Shown here: positions 45,901-57,897 of the stretch, piece by piece
How the letters are laid out: each line of letters begins with the position of its first letter
Numbering within the stretch: position 1 is the stretch's first letter
DNA from: Phytophthora colocasiae
Lineage: Eukaryota; Oomycota; Peronosporomycetes; Peronosporales; Peronosporaceae
DNA: 64,000 nucleotides
Assembly (NCBI GenBank): GCA_018806915.1
Contig: JAGKQI010000049.1
Span: forward strand, 186,001-250,000
Direction of reading: 5' to 3'
Translations under genes and position numbers: made by a program
The notes under the pieces: generated by a model
The model's input: the letters and a program-made list of their open reading frames with translations, nothing else
What the model was told of the DNA's origin: nothing
The model's database searches: none

Positions 45901-46640
45901 GCGTAAGAAAAGAGTAGTCGACGGCAATATAATTCGTATTTATTAATAATTAAGACTTTGTTTGACTATCTGTTTGTGTGCTACCTGTAGCTTACTACTT
46001 CAATTATAATAGGTTTCGTTGAAGAAAATTAAGTGAGTGGCTAGAGAATTACCAGAAAGATAAGACATCTGAGCTTAGCCGAAGGGCTCTTGAGCGCTGG
46101 TTGCAGAATACTGCCAAGCGGTAAGAAAAAACCATTGTGTATTCTTATTTATAATAATATTTATTTTTATATCATTTTAGGTATGAGTTTTCAACGCAAA
46201 AAGCACAAGAAACCAAGCTAGCTGCAGACTGACTACAGATTAAAACGGATTTTCGATAGCGTTGTGTGCAAGATACGATTCCTACTCTCCAGCGGAGCTA
46301 TACAACGTTGACGAGATTGCAATTAACTTTGACATGTTGTGAGCAAATATAGAAAAACTGAGCCAAAGGTTCCTACTGTTCCCGTTAATTATTTACAACA
46401 TAATTAAATTTAGCCAATCATATTAGACGACGTGTTTTTCCCTGCTTGTGAACATTTCATAGCGGGTTTTTCCGTCGTTATTTGTACCTGTCACCACTTT
46501 ACCCGTTTGAGTTGTAGTTTCCGAAGCATCACAGTTTACTCCGAGTATTTTGACATTGTCATGGCTCCAGTCGGAACTCTCGCCGTCAGAAACCTCAACT
46601 GCCTCAGCTTCGACCGCAGAAATGTGTCCATTTTTAGGGA
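43000..46640. other. Low-information region with unassigned repeat debris
   Basis: No gene I can name. 43030-43340 (+) reads as a Thr/Gly-rich frame with one stop. 43440-43560 has repeated ctgcgca motifs shared with 39360-39420. 44450-44600 (-) has an acidic open frame ending in DAENDRKLS. 45000-45330 (+) has a Lys/Glu/Gly-rich frame. 46050-46230 (+) looks like an exon SRRALERWLQNTAKR followed by an AT-rich intron, possibly DNA-transposon debris. Confidence 0.4.
43890..44045 (+). CDS. Short hypothetical ORF, 51 residues
   Basis: ATG at 43890 gives MFRPDYSSDDNLEILPSR..., Ser/Gly/Glu-rich, ending FVSVHPFF at 44045. I have no family for it; it may be an N-terminal piece of a transposon ORF. Kept only because the frame is clean and the start is preceded by a CAAG-rich leader. 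Confidence 0.2.
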   Translation: MFRPDYSSDDNLEILPSRGSEGEGSTQGSPMSDVVQFAVLNQRFVSVHPFF

Positions 46641-46643
46641 ATT

Positions 46644-47740
46644 GTCACGTAGCGTATTTATCCGTTTGGCAAATTGCAAAGTGTATTAGTTTCTCCCTAA
46701 CGAACTCTACGTACCGCTCTAGCCAACCATTCTAGCAAGTAAGCCTTCTTGACCTCAATCAGGTGTAAACCAAAAATGCATCAACATTGGTAGCCTCGTT
46801 ATGGCAGTAAACGGAGTATATGTATAATGTATACTCCGTTACACGACCTCATTTCAAAAGAGGCTTTACTTACCAGAGTTGGGCATTGAGGGGCGATATA
46901 CCCAACCTTCTTGCAGCGATGGCACTGGACCGTTTTTACCCAGTCCTCAGTTGCAGTAGAACTGCTGCCGCCAGGTAGACTATGGTCAAAGCGTAGCGCC
47001 AACGTGATTGCCTCATCGAGCGTGGCCGGGTGGTGTTCCTTGAGATGGTGACTGGTTTCTGAACGAAGCCCTTGTTGAAAGTAGAATCTCTGTTCAAGTG
47101 GCGAAATCAGCACTTGACACTGAACGAGAATATTCTGGAAGTTGCCGATGTAGTCGTGAAGTGGACCCATTTGAGTGAGTTTGCATAGCTTTTCTCGCAG
47201 CGTATACTCGTTGTCGGGAGGGAAAAATCGCGTGCGTAGCGCGGCCTTGAAGTTCTCCCACGTCCTGCCTGTGCCCGCACGATTGGTCTCCGCGACAAAC
47301 TGGCGGTACCGGTTCATAGGGGTAGGCGCCAGATAGCATGACACCATCGTGACAAATCCGGCTGATTCCTCAGCAATGAGGCGATGGTAATCAGCGTAGA
47401 ATTGTTCGATTGTAAAGAACCAAAGTTCCAAATCCTCATTGAGGGAGCCATGGTACAGCGGAGGCTCGGCTTTTCGAGATGCTGGTGGCTTCATAGCGAG
47501 CGTCTCAAAGCGAGCATTTTGGGCCGCTAACTGCTCTTGAAGGTGCGTTTGGAATTGTGCTTGTGTTGCGCGAAAAACTGCAGCATGTCCCCAACCGTCT
47601 GGGGCATCGCTGATTGGTCCATAAAATGCACGATGGCTGGCTTGACTTGGGCTCGAAGGCTTGACTTGGACTCGACGGTCTTGGACTCGGATGCTCGATG
47701 GCAGCGAGGACTTGACAACTACAAGTGCTACTACATATGT
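46644..47740 (-). repeat. Tandem duplication unit 1: gag segment of an LTR retroelement
   Basis: A 1.1-kb unit starting tcacgtagcgtatttatccg and repeated immediately at 47742-50634 (interrupted there by a pogo element) with a short third start at 50635-50688. It contains the gag ORF at 46799-47494 (-). Confidence 0.85.
46799..47494 (-). pseudogene. Retrotransposon gag (Retrotrans_gag type), copy 1
   Basis: 231 residues from the first ATG; the frame is open further upstream. Contains LYHGSLNEDLELWFFTIEQF, WENFKAALRTRFFPPDNEYT, HDYIGNFQNILVQ, and a zinc knuckle CHRCKKVGYIAPQC in which the usual His is Tyr. This is Gypsy-type gag. Pol is absent nearby in the same orientation. Confidence 0.7.
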
Positions 47741-48252
47741 ATGTCACGTAGCGTATTTATCCGTTTGGCAAATTGCAAAGTGTATTAGTTTCTCCTTAAC
47801 GAACTCTACGTACTGCTCTAGCCAACCATTCTAGCAAGTAAGCCTTCTTGACCTCAATCAGGTAGTAAACCAAAAATGCATCAACATTGGTAGCCTCGTT
47901 ATGGCAGTAAACGGAGTATATGTATAATGTATACTCCGTTACACGACCTCATTTCAAAAGAGGCTTTACTTACCAGAGTTGGGCATTGAGGGGCGATATA
48001 CCCAACCTTCTTGCAGCGATGGCACTGGACCGTTTTTACCCAGTCCTCAGTTGCAGTAGAACTGCTGCCGCCAGGTAGACTATGGTCAAAGCGTAGCGCC
48101 AACGTGATTGCCTCATCGAGCGTGGCCGGGTGGTGTTCCTTGAGATGGTGACTGGTTTCTGAACGAAGCCCTTGTTGAAAGTAGAATCTCTGTTCAAGTG
48201 GCGAAATCAGCACTTGACACTGAACGAGAATATTCTGGAAGTTGCCGATGTA

Positions 48253-50050
48253 CCGTATATATCGGATCGAGTGGGACACTCGGATCAAGTGGGAAAGCCA
48301 CTATGTAGAGGTGACACCCCCTCTCTATACCATAGAACCTATCAAAATGAAACATGCATTTATTTAGGTTTATGAAGTTACTCCTCATCAGGAAGAACAG
48401 CATTCTCTGGTGGGGGAAGCACATGCGTTCGGAATCTACCAGAAGCATCTCGAGGTCCAATAGGAATATGTCCTGCCTTTTGAAAGCCTCCAATTATCGT
48501 TTCAGCGGAGATCATCTCCCACGCCTCCCCAATCATCTTCGACAGTAGAAGGCGACGCTCACTAGCATTTGACGCAAAGGGGTTGTCGATGTGCCAGCGT
48601 CGATAAAGATCCCTGCGTAGTGTACATTGTTAGAACAACGATGAAGTTAAAAAGCTTTTAAAAAAAACACGTACTGAACGATGCTTTTAAATGAATGCAT
48701 AACGCTCACATCCATCGGCTGACTGAGGCCGGTAATCCCTGGAGGAATATACTGGACCTCAGTACAGCACTCCTCAAGAGAGGTTTTTACGCTGTCCATC
48801 TTGTGGACCTTTAAGCTGTCCAGCAGCAGCATGCGGCAGCCTTGTGTTGAAGGCGTCCAAACCTAGTCACACACACACCAATTTTAGTTTTAAAGGTACT
48901 AAATAAAAGAGATTAAATACAAACCTCGTCGATCCACTTTAGCATTGTAGCATGGTCACAAAAGGCCTTTGCTTGGGTCGTATGGACGACACCAGGATGG
49001 CCCCAGCTGGGGCTCGAAACCTCTTGATATACTGGCCCTCCAGGCACACCCGCAAACACAATAAAGGCTGGGAGTTTCATCCCTGTGGCTGACGCGCACA
49101 GGAAGACGCTACAGCGAGACCCATTTTCCCCCATCCCTTGTACCACGTCTACTGTCTTTGCTCCTTTAAAATCGATTGTTAAACGGCCCGGGTTATCAAT
49201 CCCCAAGCCCGTTTGATCCATGTTGAAGAGGTTGCCATACCGGTCTTGCTTTCTGTAAGACAGTGGAAAGATTCCATCCTCTTCAACAGCAAAGTTGATC
49301 GACCTAGACAATGAGTCTGCAATTTCCTAAAACAAGTTTTAGTTGATAATTACTTATGATCAATAAATGTAATTTAAGTACCTGCATGTTCTCCCGCAGT
49401 TTTCTACCTTTGTGAGTGATGCTCCTAACAGAAAATCTGTTACGCTTCAAAAAGCGTGTGCACCAAGATAGTAGTGCAACATTCGTTCTGGCTGCTGAGA
49501 AGGCAGCGTCGAACTTGCCAATCATCAGCACAATGCACTTCGTAGTGACACACAGTCCTCGTGTCTTTCTCATCAGCGTTATCCATTTTATTAACCTGTA
49601 GTAAATAACATTAGTACAATTGAGCAGCATTAAAACAACACGTACTCGGCTTCAAGCTCAGGAAAAAGGACGTATTGCCTTCTGGGCGATGAGGACGGAG
49701 CAAAGTACTTGTTCGGGGCGGAGGCAGCCACAGAGCAGAGCTGTGCCTTTGACTTACGCCAGCGATAGATGGCCGAGCGGCTGACCCTCAGCCGACCAGC
49801 TGCATCAACGGCCCGCTCTCCCTCTACCGCACAAGCACCCTGCGTATTAAGAGTAAGCATAATAAACGCAGGATTTACAGTATTTTTGCGCTTACCTTGT
49901 ACTTGATTTTATTCTTGTTCTTCGGTCTGCGCGGCATTACGAGAAATGGGATGGATAGCAGTCGACGCTTGCAAAAAAAAAACCTTTGAGGTTTTTTTAT
50001 GACTTGAAAATGGCCATTAAAAGTTGTCTCACTCGATCCGACAAATACGG
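48253..50050 (-). mobile_element. Complete pogo-type DNA transposon with TA duplication
   Basis: 1798 bp between TA dinucleotides at 48251-48252 and 50051-50052. Terminal inverted repeats of about 26 bp begin ccgtat and share tcggatcgagtg (23 of 26 positions match). The uninterrupted duplicate at about 47150-47170 shows the empty site gccgatgTAgtcgtg, so the insertion point and target duplication are read directly. It carries one transposase gene with an unbroken spliced frame. Confidence 0.93.
48378..49937 (-). CDS. pogo-type transposase, six exons, apparently intact
   Basis: Exons on the minus strand: 49937-49896, 49839-49646, 49595-49382, 49326-48925, 48862-48675 and 48612-48378. The five introns are 50-62 bp, all GT..AG, and every junction keeps the frame, giving 424 residues. 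The N-terminus MPRRPKNKNKIKYK leads into a psq-type helix-turn-helix (RAVDAAGRLRVSRSAIYRWRKS), then a CENP-B-like second DNA-binding region (TKCIVLMIGKF...LLSWCTRFLKRN). The catalytic domain shows NMDQTGLG (first Asp), MLLLDSLKVHK (second Asp) and GLSQPMDVSVMHSFK (third Asp), the DDD pattern of pogo enzymes. No stop or frameshift was found. With matching ends around it, the element could be autonomous. Confidence 0.85.
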
Positions 50051-50907
50051 TAGTCGTACGTAGACCCATTTGAGTGAGTTTGCATAGCTTTTCTCGCAGC
50101 GTATACTCGTTGTCGGGAGTGAAAAATCGCGTGCGTAGCGCGGCCTTGAAGTTCTCCCACGTCCTGCCTGTGCCCGCACGATTGGTCTCCGCGACAAACT
50201 GGCGGTACCGGTTCATAGGGGTAGGCGCCAGATAGCATGACACCATCGTGACAAATCCGGCTGATTCCTCAGCAATGAGGCGATGGTAATCAGCGTAGAA
50301 TTGTTCGATTGTAAAGAACCAAAGTTCCAAATCCTCATTGAGGGAGCCATGGTACAGCGGAGGCTCGGCTTTTCGAGATGCTGGTGGCTTCATAGCGAGC
50401 GTCTCAAAGCGAGCATTTTGGGCCGCTAACTGCTCTTGAAGGTGCGTTTGGAATTGTGCTTGTGTTGCGCGAAAAACTGCAGCATGTCCCCAACCGTCTG
50501 GGGCATCGCTGATTGGTCCATAAAATGCACGATGGCTGGCTTGACTTGGGCTCGAAGGCTTGACTTGGACTCGACGGTCTTGGACTCGGATGCTCGATGG
50601 CAGCGAGGACTTGACAACTACAAGTGCTACTATGTCACGTAGCGTATTTATCCGTTTGGCAAATTGCAAAGTGTATTAGTTTCTCCCTGTTAGGATGTGA
50701 TACTGGATATGATAAGCCAATCCGAAAAGGTTCAGGCACATGCCCTTAATGTCACTTCATGCCACAACTTAAGAGCTACATTTGCTGGGTGATGTAAGGA
50801 AAGAGAGGACGCGTGGCAATTTGACCCGCAGGTAAGGTCTCCTCACTTCTGAACTGACAGCCAAAAACCAAAGTTAATATTTCAGATACGTACTAGGACG
50901 TACGGCC

Positions 50908-53596
50908 ATGGCAAGCGGGCATATGAGAGGAGACCAAACGCTAGGGCTGGAGAGATTCTCTGGAAAAGACTACACGATGTGGAGAGACAAGTAGTTGACT
51001 CACATCGATCAGTCGGACCAGGAGTACCAACGTGTGCTCCTGGAAAAGGATCAACCGAGGGCTGAGGTTGTGATGGCCGATTTCTTGGATGGAACGCCGG
51101 AGAAACCTGATATCTCGGTATAGAAGGAGAAAAAGGTCAGCCAAGAAGAGGCAAAAGCACTGCGGTGGAAGCTACAAAATTGGACAAGGGCTCACACCGC
51201 TATGCTAAGCCTCTTCAACCAGGCATTGCCTAATGTGTTCCTAAGTGGCCTGTCAGACCAAGTGTCCAAGATGCATCCCTGCGACATATGGAAGGAGCTG
51301 GAGCAAAAGTACGGGCTAGGTGACGCGGGGGGGAGTGATCGAACTGCTTTGCCAGTGGGAGCGTCTGACCACGGCAAATTGGAGTGATTTGGGAAACCTA
51401 TTCTCCCAGTTGAAGAAGCTGCGCAACGACATCAACTGGAAGATGAGAGGCTTGGTGGGCAAGGATATGGTCACCGAGTCTTGGCTATGCATGGAAGTGC
51501 TTTCACTGCTCCCAAGCGAGTTTTGGGGAAGCTCTATCAGCATGACGGAGGAATGGTTTACCCTCGAAAATGTTGGGATCAGCCTGCGTCGAGTGTTTGG
51601 AGACCGCTCAAAGAAGGAAATTGGCATGCTGACCGATAAGAGGCGCCCAGTGCCCATTAATGTGGTGAAGAAGTATACTGGCAAGAAGCGCAACCAAGAG
51701 GAATCAGCTGATGTGGCATGCTTCTACTGCTTCAAGATAGGTCACCGAAAGACTGACTGCAAGATGATGGCTGCGGATCGTGACCTCAATAGAGAGGGTG
51801 GGCAGTTATTTCGCTCAAGTATTCGTGCACCAAGTGTAGCCCCGCGAAAGAAATTGATGACGGTGAAAAAGGGGAAGGTATCGACTAGTAAAAGGTCATC
51901 GCCTACCCTCCAAACCAAGATGTTCCCCACTGAAGAACATGCCTATGATCAACAGCTGGCAAAGGCCATTGATGAAGCAGACCAGTTTGAGTTCAAAGAA
52001 GCCGTTCCAGCAAGCGAAGGGGATGACGAAGAATTCACCAACCAGTCGATGGAAATTGACGACCTGGTACGAAAAGGATATGAAAGCTATTTAGTAAGGT
52101 TGAGGAACTTGCTGGTAACTGATGACTTGTGGGTGGTTGATACAGGAGCTGGCCATGCCGTGAGCTCGGAGCGACGGTGGTTTAGCCAACTTGGAAAAGG
52201 GCATGGACAAACATTTGAGTACGGAAATAAAAGCACATCAAGGAGCAACCTACAAGGAACAGTGAAACTTAGTGTACTTAACCCACAGTGCTACTATAGT
52301 GATATTTCGATAATGAATGTTGCCTTAGACAAAGAATGTGGTAGTCATCTTCTGAGTGCATATTACTTGGCCACACAAGGGTACCGCCATATTCAATCAA
52401 AGTCAGGCGAATTCTTGTATTTCTTGGATAGGAGGAACCGATTCGTATTTGCGGCAGTGGCGATCGATGAAGTATACTATTTGCCAACTAGGCTGTCCAG
52501 TCGGGAAACAAAAGTAATGTCAGTCATGACTACTACCATAAGGATTAAGTATACACTTAAGGAATGGCATCTACGTCTTGGTCATGTAGGAAAAGATCGA
52601 CTTATGAGTATCTTGTCGAGCGATGTGATCACAGATGCACCCCGACTGTCCAGAAAGGATATGCATAACGTTACGTTCTTTTGTCGCACGTGTGCACTAG
52701 CAAAATCAAGGCGGATGTCCTACAAAAACCTGGTTGGAGAAAAGGGCTCTGAGCCATTGCACACGTTGCACATGGATTCAGTTGGGAAGTACAGTGTAAA
52801 GGGTCTGTATGGAACATTTGGAATTCGGTATGTACTAGCTGTAGTGGATGATGCCCCAGCGTACAAGTGGTACTTTGTGATGAAGTCGCGAAAAGGGTGA
52901 AAGATTTTATTACACAGCTAGAAAAACAACTTCCGTACAAAGTAAAGAGAATAAGGACGGATGGTGGTACAGAATTTGTCAATGAAGTTCCCAAGTCATA
53001 CTGTACTAAACATGGTTTAATCTACCAACAATTTAATGTTGAGTCTCCGGAAGAAAATGGTGCAGCTGAAAGGGCACATCAAACAGTGATGGGAAAAGTT
53101 CGATGTGCGCTAATAGGATCCGGTATGGCTGCAAAATGGTGGCCAGAAGCCCTAATGTATACGACTTTTGTCAATAATCGTGTGCCAACGGCACGCCTTA
53201 AGGGGAAATGCCCTTATGAGGCATTATTCGGGCAAAAACCTACTGGAATTTCAATAAGGATATACTAAGTGCTATGCGCACATTCCGAAATCCAAACGGT
53301 CAAACCTAAAGTTAGGCGAAAGGGCGATAGAGTGTACGCTACTTAGAATGGCTGAAAATCGCAAGGGGTATAGGCTTCTTGATCTGAAAGGTAATAGGTA
53401 TCTAATTGCTAGAGATGTGAAATTTGGCGTGACTGCAACAGTAGGCTTGATTTCGCGATCTTTTCCGTCTGAGCATCTTGAAGTCAGTAATGAACAAGCT
53501 CAGCAGATTCTAAGATTAGAGAAGAGGTCATATCCTGCTACACCCGATGAGTCAGCAAAGAGGCAAAGAATTCACCGCCAACATTTAATTTTTTAG
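50908..53596 (+). pseudogene. Copia-type gag-pol, truncated after integrase
   Basis: Starts MASGHMRGDQTLGLERFSGKDY. Order: gag; zinc knuckle CFYCFKIGHRKTDC (about 51720-51761); aspartic protease DTGAGHAVSS (about 52138); GAG-pre-integrase EWHLRLGHVGKDRLM; integrase core with HTLHMDSVGKYSVKGL, RTDGGTEFVNEV and PEENGAAERAHQTVMGK; and the C-terminal part GYRLLDLKGNRYLIARDVKF. Damage: TAG at 50992 and 51121, a frameshift at the G-run 51327-51333, and frameshifts near 52890 and 53265. RT and RNase H are missing; the sequence turns AT-rich straight after 53596. Confidence 0.85.
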
Positions 53597-54000
53597 CTGC
53601 AAATATTACAAATCTTGCTAATAAATGATTTTTTTATTGAAATAAAGATATTAATATTAAATACGATAAATATTTTATAATTTTTATGAAATTTAAATAT
53701 TTGTTTAAAATATATAAATTCTTTATTCTTTAAGAAGAAGTATTTTAATTTAAAAATACTTTAACAATATTTTTTTCTATTATGTTACTATTAACTTTAA
53801 CCCGATTGTTTACAAAAAAATACATTATGTACGGTTTAGCAAATAAGGATGTGAAAAAAAACTTTGTCACTTCTTTTGTGAAATCGTATACTAAATTCAC
53901 TATACAAATGAAAATATGCTCCGTGTTTTGCTAACGTAATAATTAGCTGGCGACGGTTCACAAGTATCATTATCTACCAATCATGACCGAAAGGATTCAC
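53597..54000. other. Very AT-rich stretch
   Basis: About 400 bp dominated by A and T (runs such as ttttataatttttatgaaat) with no ORF, in sharp contrast to both sides. It directly follows the truncated Copia. Confidence 0.7.
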
Positions 54001-55583
54001 AAATATAGCTGTAGTGCTATTGTGTCTTCTACGCTACACGGTCTCAATCCATGTCATATTGTTATTGAGTGACTTGAAGGCTCCAATGACAATCCTGCGT
54101 ACTCAAGTCCCTCACAACGCTGGTGGTGAGTAAACATGGTGTACATCGAAAAGCTGGAGGACAAGGAGAACGACACTTATTCACTATTACTTCTTCGACA
54201 GCAACAAGATGCTTTGGATCGTGAGCTGAGCCCATAAATGAGGTCTTGGAGACTGTGGCACAAGAAGCAGTCTGGAGATTGTGGAGTTGGTGGGGTCGCT
54301 TGCGCATGGACATGAATTAGAGAGTGGGAACGGCAGAATTGAATCGTCCTCGTGCTTATAGATTTGAACCGGAGTGTGAAACAGCAAATTGGATCGGACG
54401 AGAGAGCATTGCGATTCCAGGAAGTGAGTATGCTCACAGTTATAGACTGTTATGCTGAAAACACCCCTAAGACCTATATCTTCCAGTTCAGGAGCCCTTC
54501 AAAATCCAGCCAGCTCTAGCGGGGAAAGCGAATTTCGTGCTCGTCCATACGTTATATCGATCGTATCGAGGCCCTGGCAAGGGTCATCTTGCCTTCTACC
54601 GCAGCAACGCCGCAATAAAGTCATTCACGTCTGGCGATGAGCCGAATTCAGGGTCGAACTACTAATCAAAATCACGAAGTTAGTTTAGGAAGCGTAATGT
54701 GTAGTCGTTTTATATATGTACTTGTACCCGATCATGTGAAGTCAAGAAGATCGTATAAATTTCATCAAATGCGACCTTCGTACCAGCACTAAAGATGGCC
54801 CACGAATACGAACACTCGAAGTCATTTATAACCGCAAATAATAAGGCAGCTTTGAACGTACTTCTTGGTACAATTGTCAGAATACAGGCGGCGCCCTTGC
54901 TGGCATGTGTCTTGATGTGGCTCCAAAGCTGCAACAATACAAATGAGTGCATTAATGCCGATCTCAATCAAACAATGTGGAGTTCTACCTCTATTATTTC
55001 GGCGTCGTGTCGGTTATCCACCATCTCGTTGTTCCAGACAAGAATGAGAAGTGTGCCTTGACGTGGACTCGCTCAATTCTGCAAATCGGTTGGATCAAAT
55101 ATCTTGCGAATAGTATGCCAAAAGATATCCTTTAGCTACAGGACCAAATATCTCGCGAATTGTATGATCATACGATTGCCTTCCAACCTGCTATTGTGTA
55201 TCACCACATATCATTCAGACTACGGATTGCATCTGACACCTTTCTCAATAGTAACGATTGGCTAAAGTCATGCCAGACAGCAAGTGCAGCATTAGCGAAA
55301 TCATTTGAGGCAATTATAGTCTCAGCAAGACTACAACGGCGAAATCCTGGATACTACATCAAATGTCTGATCGTATATTGGCGTGTTATTAATTCAAAGA
55401 TTTAAATAGCGGAGCTCCGTCTATCGGTACAGGGATAGCTACAAAGGACAATCCATCAAGTGCAACCCCCTTCCAGTACAGCGCCATGTTCGCTGCTGGA
55501 AAGCTCCGAATTTACCATGCTTCGGAAACAACCCATACTAATTCCACATGCGAACAGAAAGGTAGGCGGATGTTGGACTTCCC
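54001..55583. other. Region without a recognised gene, left of the inverted-repeat cassette
   Basis: Several open frames on the plus strand (54795-55061, 55160-55405, 55486-55734) and a continuous-looking frame at about 54990-55400 with one stop (CALTWTRSILQIGWIKYLAN..., DTFLNSNDWLKSCQTASAAL). I do not recognise the family. It may be a decayed gene. Confidence 0.35.
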
Positions 55584-56533
55584 TGCTAACGAGCTGTGTG
55601 TACCGAACGCCATGTTTGACACGCTGGTGCAGTTCCCCAGGATCAAACAACTAAGCGCACCCATCCATCTCGCTGAGTATCATCAAGCAAGCAGTGGAGA
55701 GATGGCTTCGCCCCAAATCGCGACCTTGCTGTGAATTTTCGCGTGTTCACCAGAGCTCGGATCCTCGAGCCAGCCAATAGTAAACGCCGCCACCAATAAA
55801 TACTGAACTTCTTGAACGGACATTCCACTGATAATGTGGACGTCATGAATCGCTGGACGGTGCCAATGAAGCGTGCGCTCGCCAATATTCATCGAATCCT
55901 CGAAGGAGCATGGTGGCAGTGCGACCACGGTGGTGGCGCCATGGGAGAGCAACGATGAAGCTCATCCAACTTCGCTACTGGGTAATCAGCACGATGACGG
56001 ATAGTGGTGTGGCGAGTAGCGTCTCCGACAGCGAGCAGTATCATAGATCAGCACACGGGGCAGAGCAATACTGTGTAGTGTGGCGAGTAGCGTCTCCGAC
56101 AGCGAGTAGTATCATGGATTTCGGAGAGAAGCTAGGCAAGTAACGATGTAGCCACTCTCGTGTGAGGATTGTCTGGGTCCGGGAAAAATGGGAAATGAGC
56201 TGCGTTTGGATTTTGGCGCATGCTGGGACAGTGCAGTGTGTTTGAAGTTTTCAGCCAATCAAAATGCCAAAATACCGGAACACAACCTGATTGGCTGCCA
56301 GACGCAAAGCGAAGACATTGGCGAAAAGTTTGGATTCACGTTTGCGCGCTAAAATCTTTCAGTCCAAGCTTTTCTCCGATGTCTTCGCTTTTGTTTGACA
56401 GCCAATAAAAATGCGTCCCGAGATCCTGACACTCTGATTGGGTGTCTTCGAGTGACCCTTAGTGTCGACAGTGCTTCTAAGGTTAACCCTTCCAACGATC
56501 TTGGGACCAAATATCTTTCTTTGTGTATGCCAG
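55584..56533 (+). repeat. Long inverted repeat, left arm (about 950 bp)
   Basis: Almost identical to the reverse complement of 59572-60519; the differences I saw are a few single-base indels (for example in the c-run near 55637 and cggagagaag near 56123). The arm contains a short direct duplication around 56035-56110 (gtgtggcgagtagcgtctcc twice) and several CCAAT/ATTGG boxes. Confidence 0.95.
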
Positions 56534-56939
56534 CGTTTTGGGAATTCATCACGACTCAAAAAACACACACAATTAGTGTGACATATTTCTAAACGTATTA
56601 TAGTACTTCACCTAATCGTGATGATCATCACAGACTGTAATGAGTCATCTCGTATTATTTGGTGCTTTTTGCACAATGACCATGGGCTCACTCGATATAT
56701 TAGCGTTCAAACGGCCTAGCGAACTCTTCCGTTCGACGCGGAAACTAGTTAATCAACTCATTCTTCTTCTTCCGTTCGACGTGGATATTTCTAAGGTGGA
56801 ACCCCTCGAGGCTCCGGATCCAAGCTACGATCGCATTTACTGCGACGTAGTGCTTTCGAGCATTACCCACAGGCCAGCAGGTTCACTTTCTCATTTGCCA
56901 GGTTTCCAGCAGAGCTAGTTCCAGTCCTGTAGTATCAAC

Positions 56940-57802
56940 ATGGGCAATTGTCTAGGAACGGATACGACGGCTATCACGGGCGACTCGTTCGTGGACGTGT
57001 TGTTCTTCCCAGACACGGCCATGCCGTGCAAGAACTTCCACTCGGGCGAGGGTTGCACGCGCAAAAACTGCAAGAAGATCCACGACCAGAACAGCTCATT
57101 ATTGACCATGCTCGGGTGTCTCAAGGCAGCCAAGAAGACGATGGACATTTGCGTCTTTACGATCACCTGTGATGAGGTACGAGGTGCAATGGTCTGAGTC
57201 TTTGATGCAATATTAACCCTTGGTCTTCAGATTCCAGACGTCGTGCTGGAAGCCCATGAACGCGGCGTCAAGATCCGCGTCATCACGGACGACGGTCAGG
57301 CGAAAGGCACAGGCTCCGACATTCCAGAAGTTCATCGACGCTGTACGTTGCTAGATCTAAGACTTATGACCACAGCTACTGACATGTGCTGGTGAACAGG
57401 GAATCCCCGTTCGAGACGACCACTCTTACACCTACATGCACCACAAGGTAACGTTGAGACAGCATGAAAAGTATAGGGTGCTGTTTGACTGATGCAATAT
57501 TGTATTTGTCCACTGACAGTTCTGCATCATCGACAAGAAGGTTTTGCTGAATGGTATGTTGGTTTTCACACACTAGAGATACCCATCTTCTTGTTCTTAC
57601 AGGATGTTGTACTGCAGGTTCTTTCAACTGGAGCCGCCAGGCTGTCGTAGGCAACGCTGAAAACCTTGTTATCCACAAGGACGGCCGTACGTTGGCGTCA
57701 ATCTTGACTTCCCAAGAGCTCAAACATTTTCTTGGCAAAACTGTTTTTTTAGGCCGTTTTGATGAACACTTCCAGCATCTGTGGAAGAAGTACGAGCGCT
57801 AG
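56940..57802 (+). pseudogene. PLD6/Zucchini-like phospholipase D family gene with CCCH finger, one frameshift
   Basis: This family cleaves cardiolipin or, in animals, piRNA precursors at the mitochondrial surface; the oomycete role is unknown. Five exons: 56940-57176, 57231-57342, 57400-57447, 57520-57553 and 57618-57802, with introns of 54-72 bp. The protein starts MGNCLG, a plausible acylation signal. A CCCH finger (CKNFHSGEGCTRKNCKKIH) precedes the single HKD half (MHHKFCIID...NGSFNWS). All splice phases agree except for one extra base in exon 2, where an A-run (57303-57305) shifts QAK into a frame that misses FQKFIDA. With one A fewer the reading would be continuous at 204 residues. It is either a sequencing error or a young pseudogene. 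No in-frame stop elsewhere. Confidence 0.78.
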
Positions 57803-57897
57803 GAGCTCTTTAGCCTACCCCCATTGCTTTTGTAAAACTACGATATGTATATAACCAGAACTAGCAACATGCTTCTCCTTCCCCTTGTTCCTTTTGT

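Larger units (their letters stand above)
47741..50634 (-). repeat. Tandem duplication unit 2, split by a pogo element
   Basis: Same 1.1-kb unit as 46644-47740. Left part 47741-48252, right part 50051-50634. The gag frame resumes across the insertion (LTQMG on the right, NFQNILVQ on the left). Confidence 0.85.

Noticed and set aside
53597..54000. Nuclear insertion of mitochondrial DNA
   Set aside because: AT-rich composition alone; no readable mitochondrial gene or tRNA in the block.
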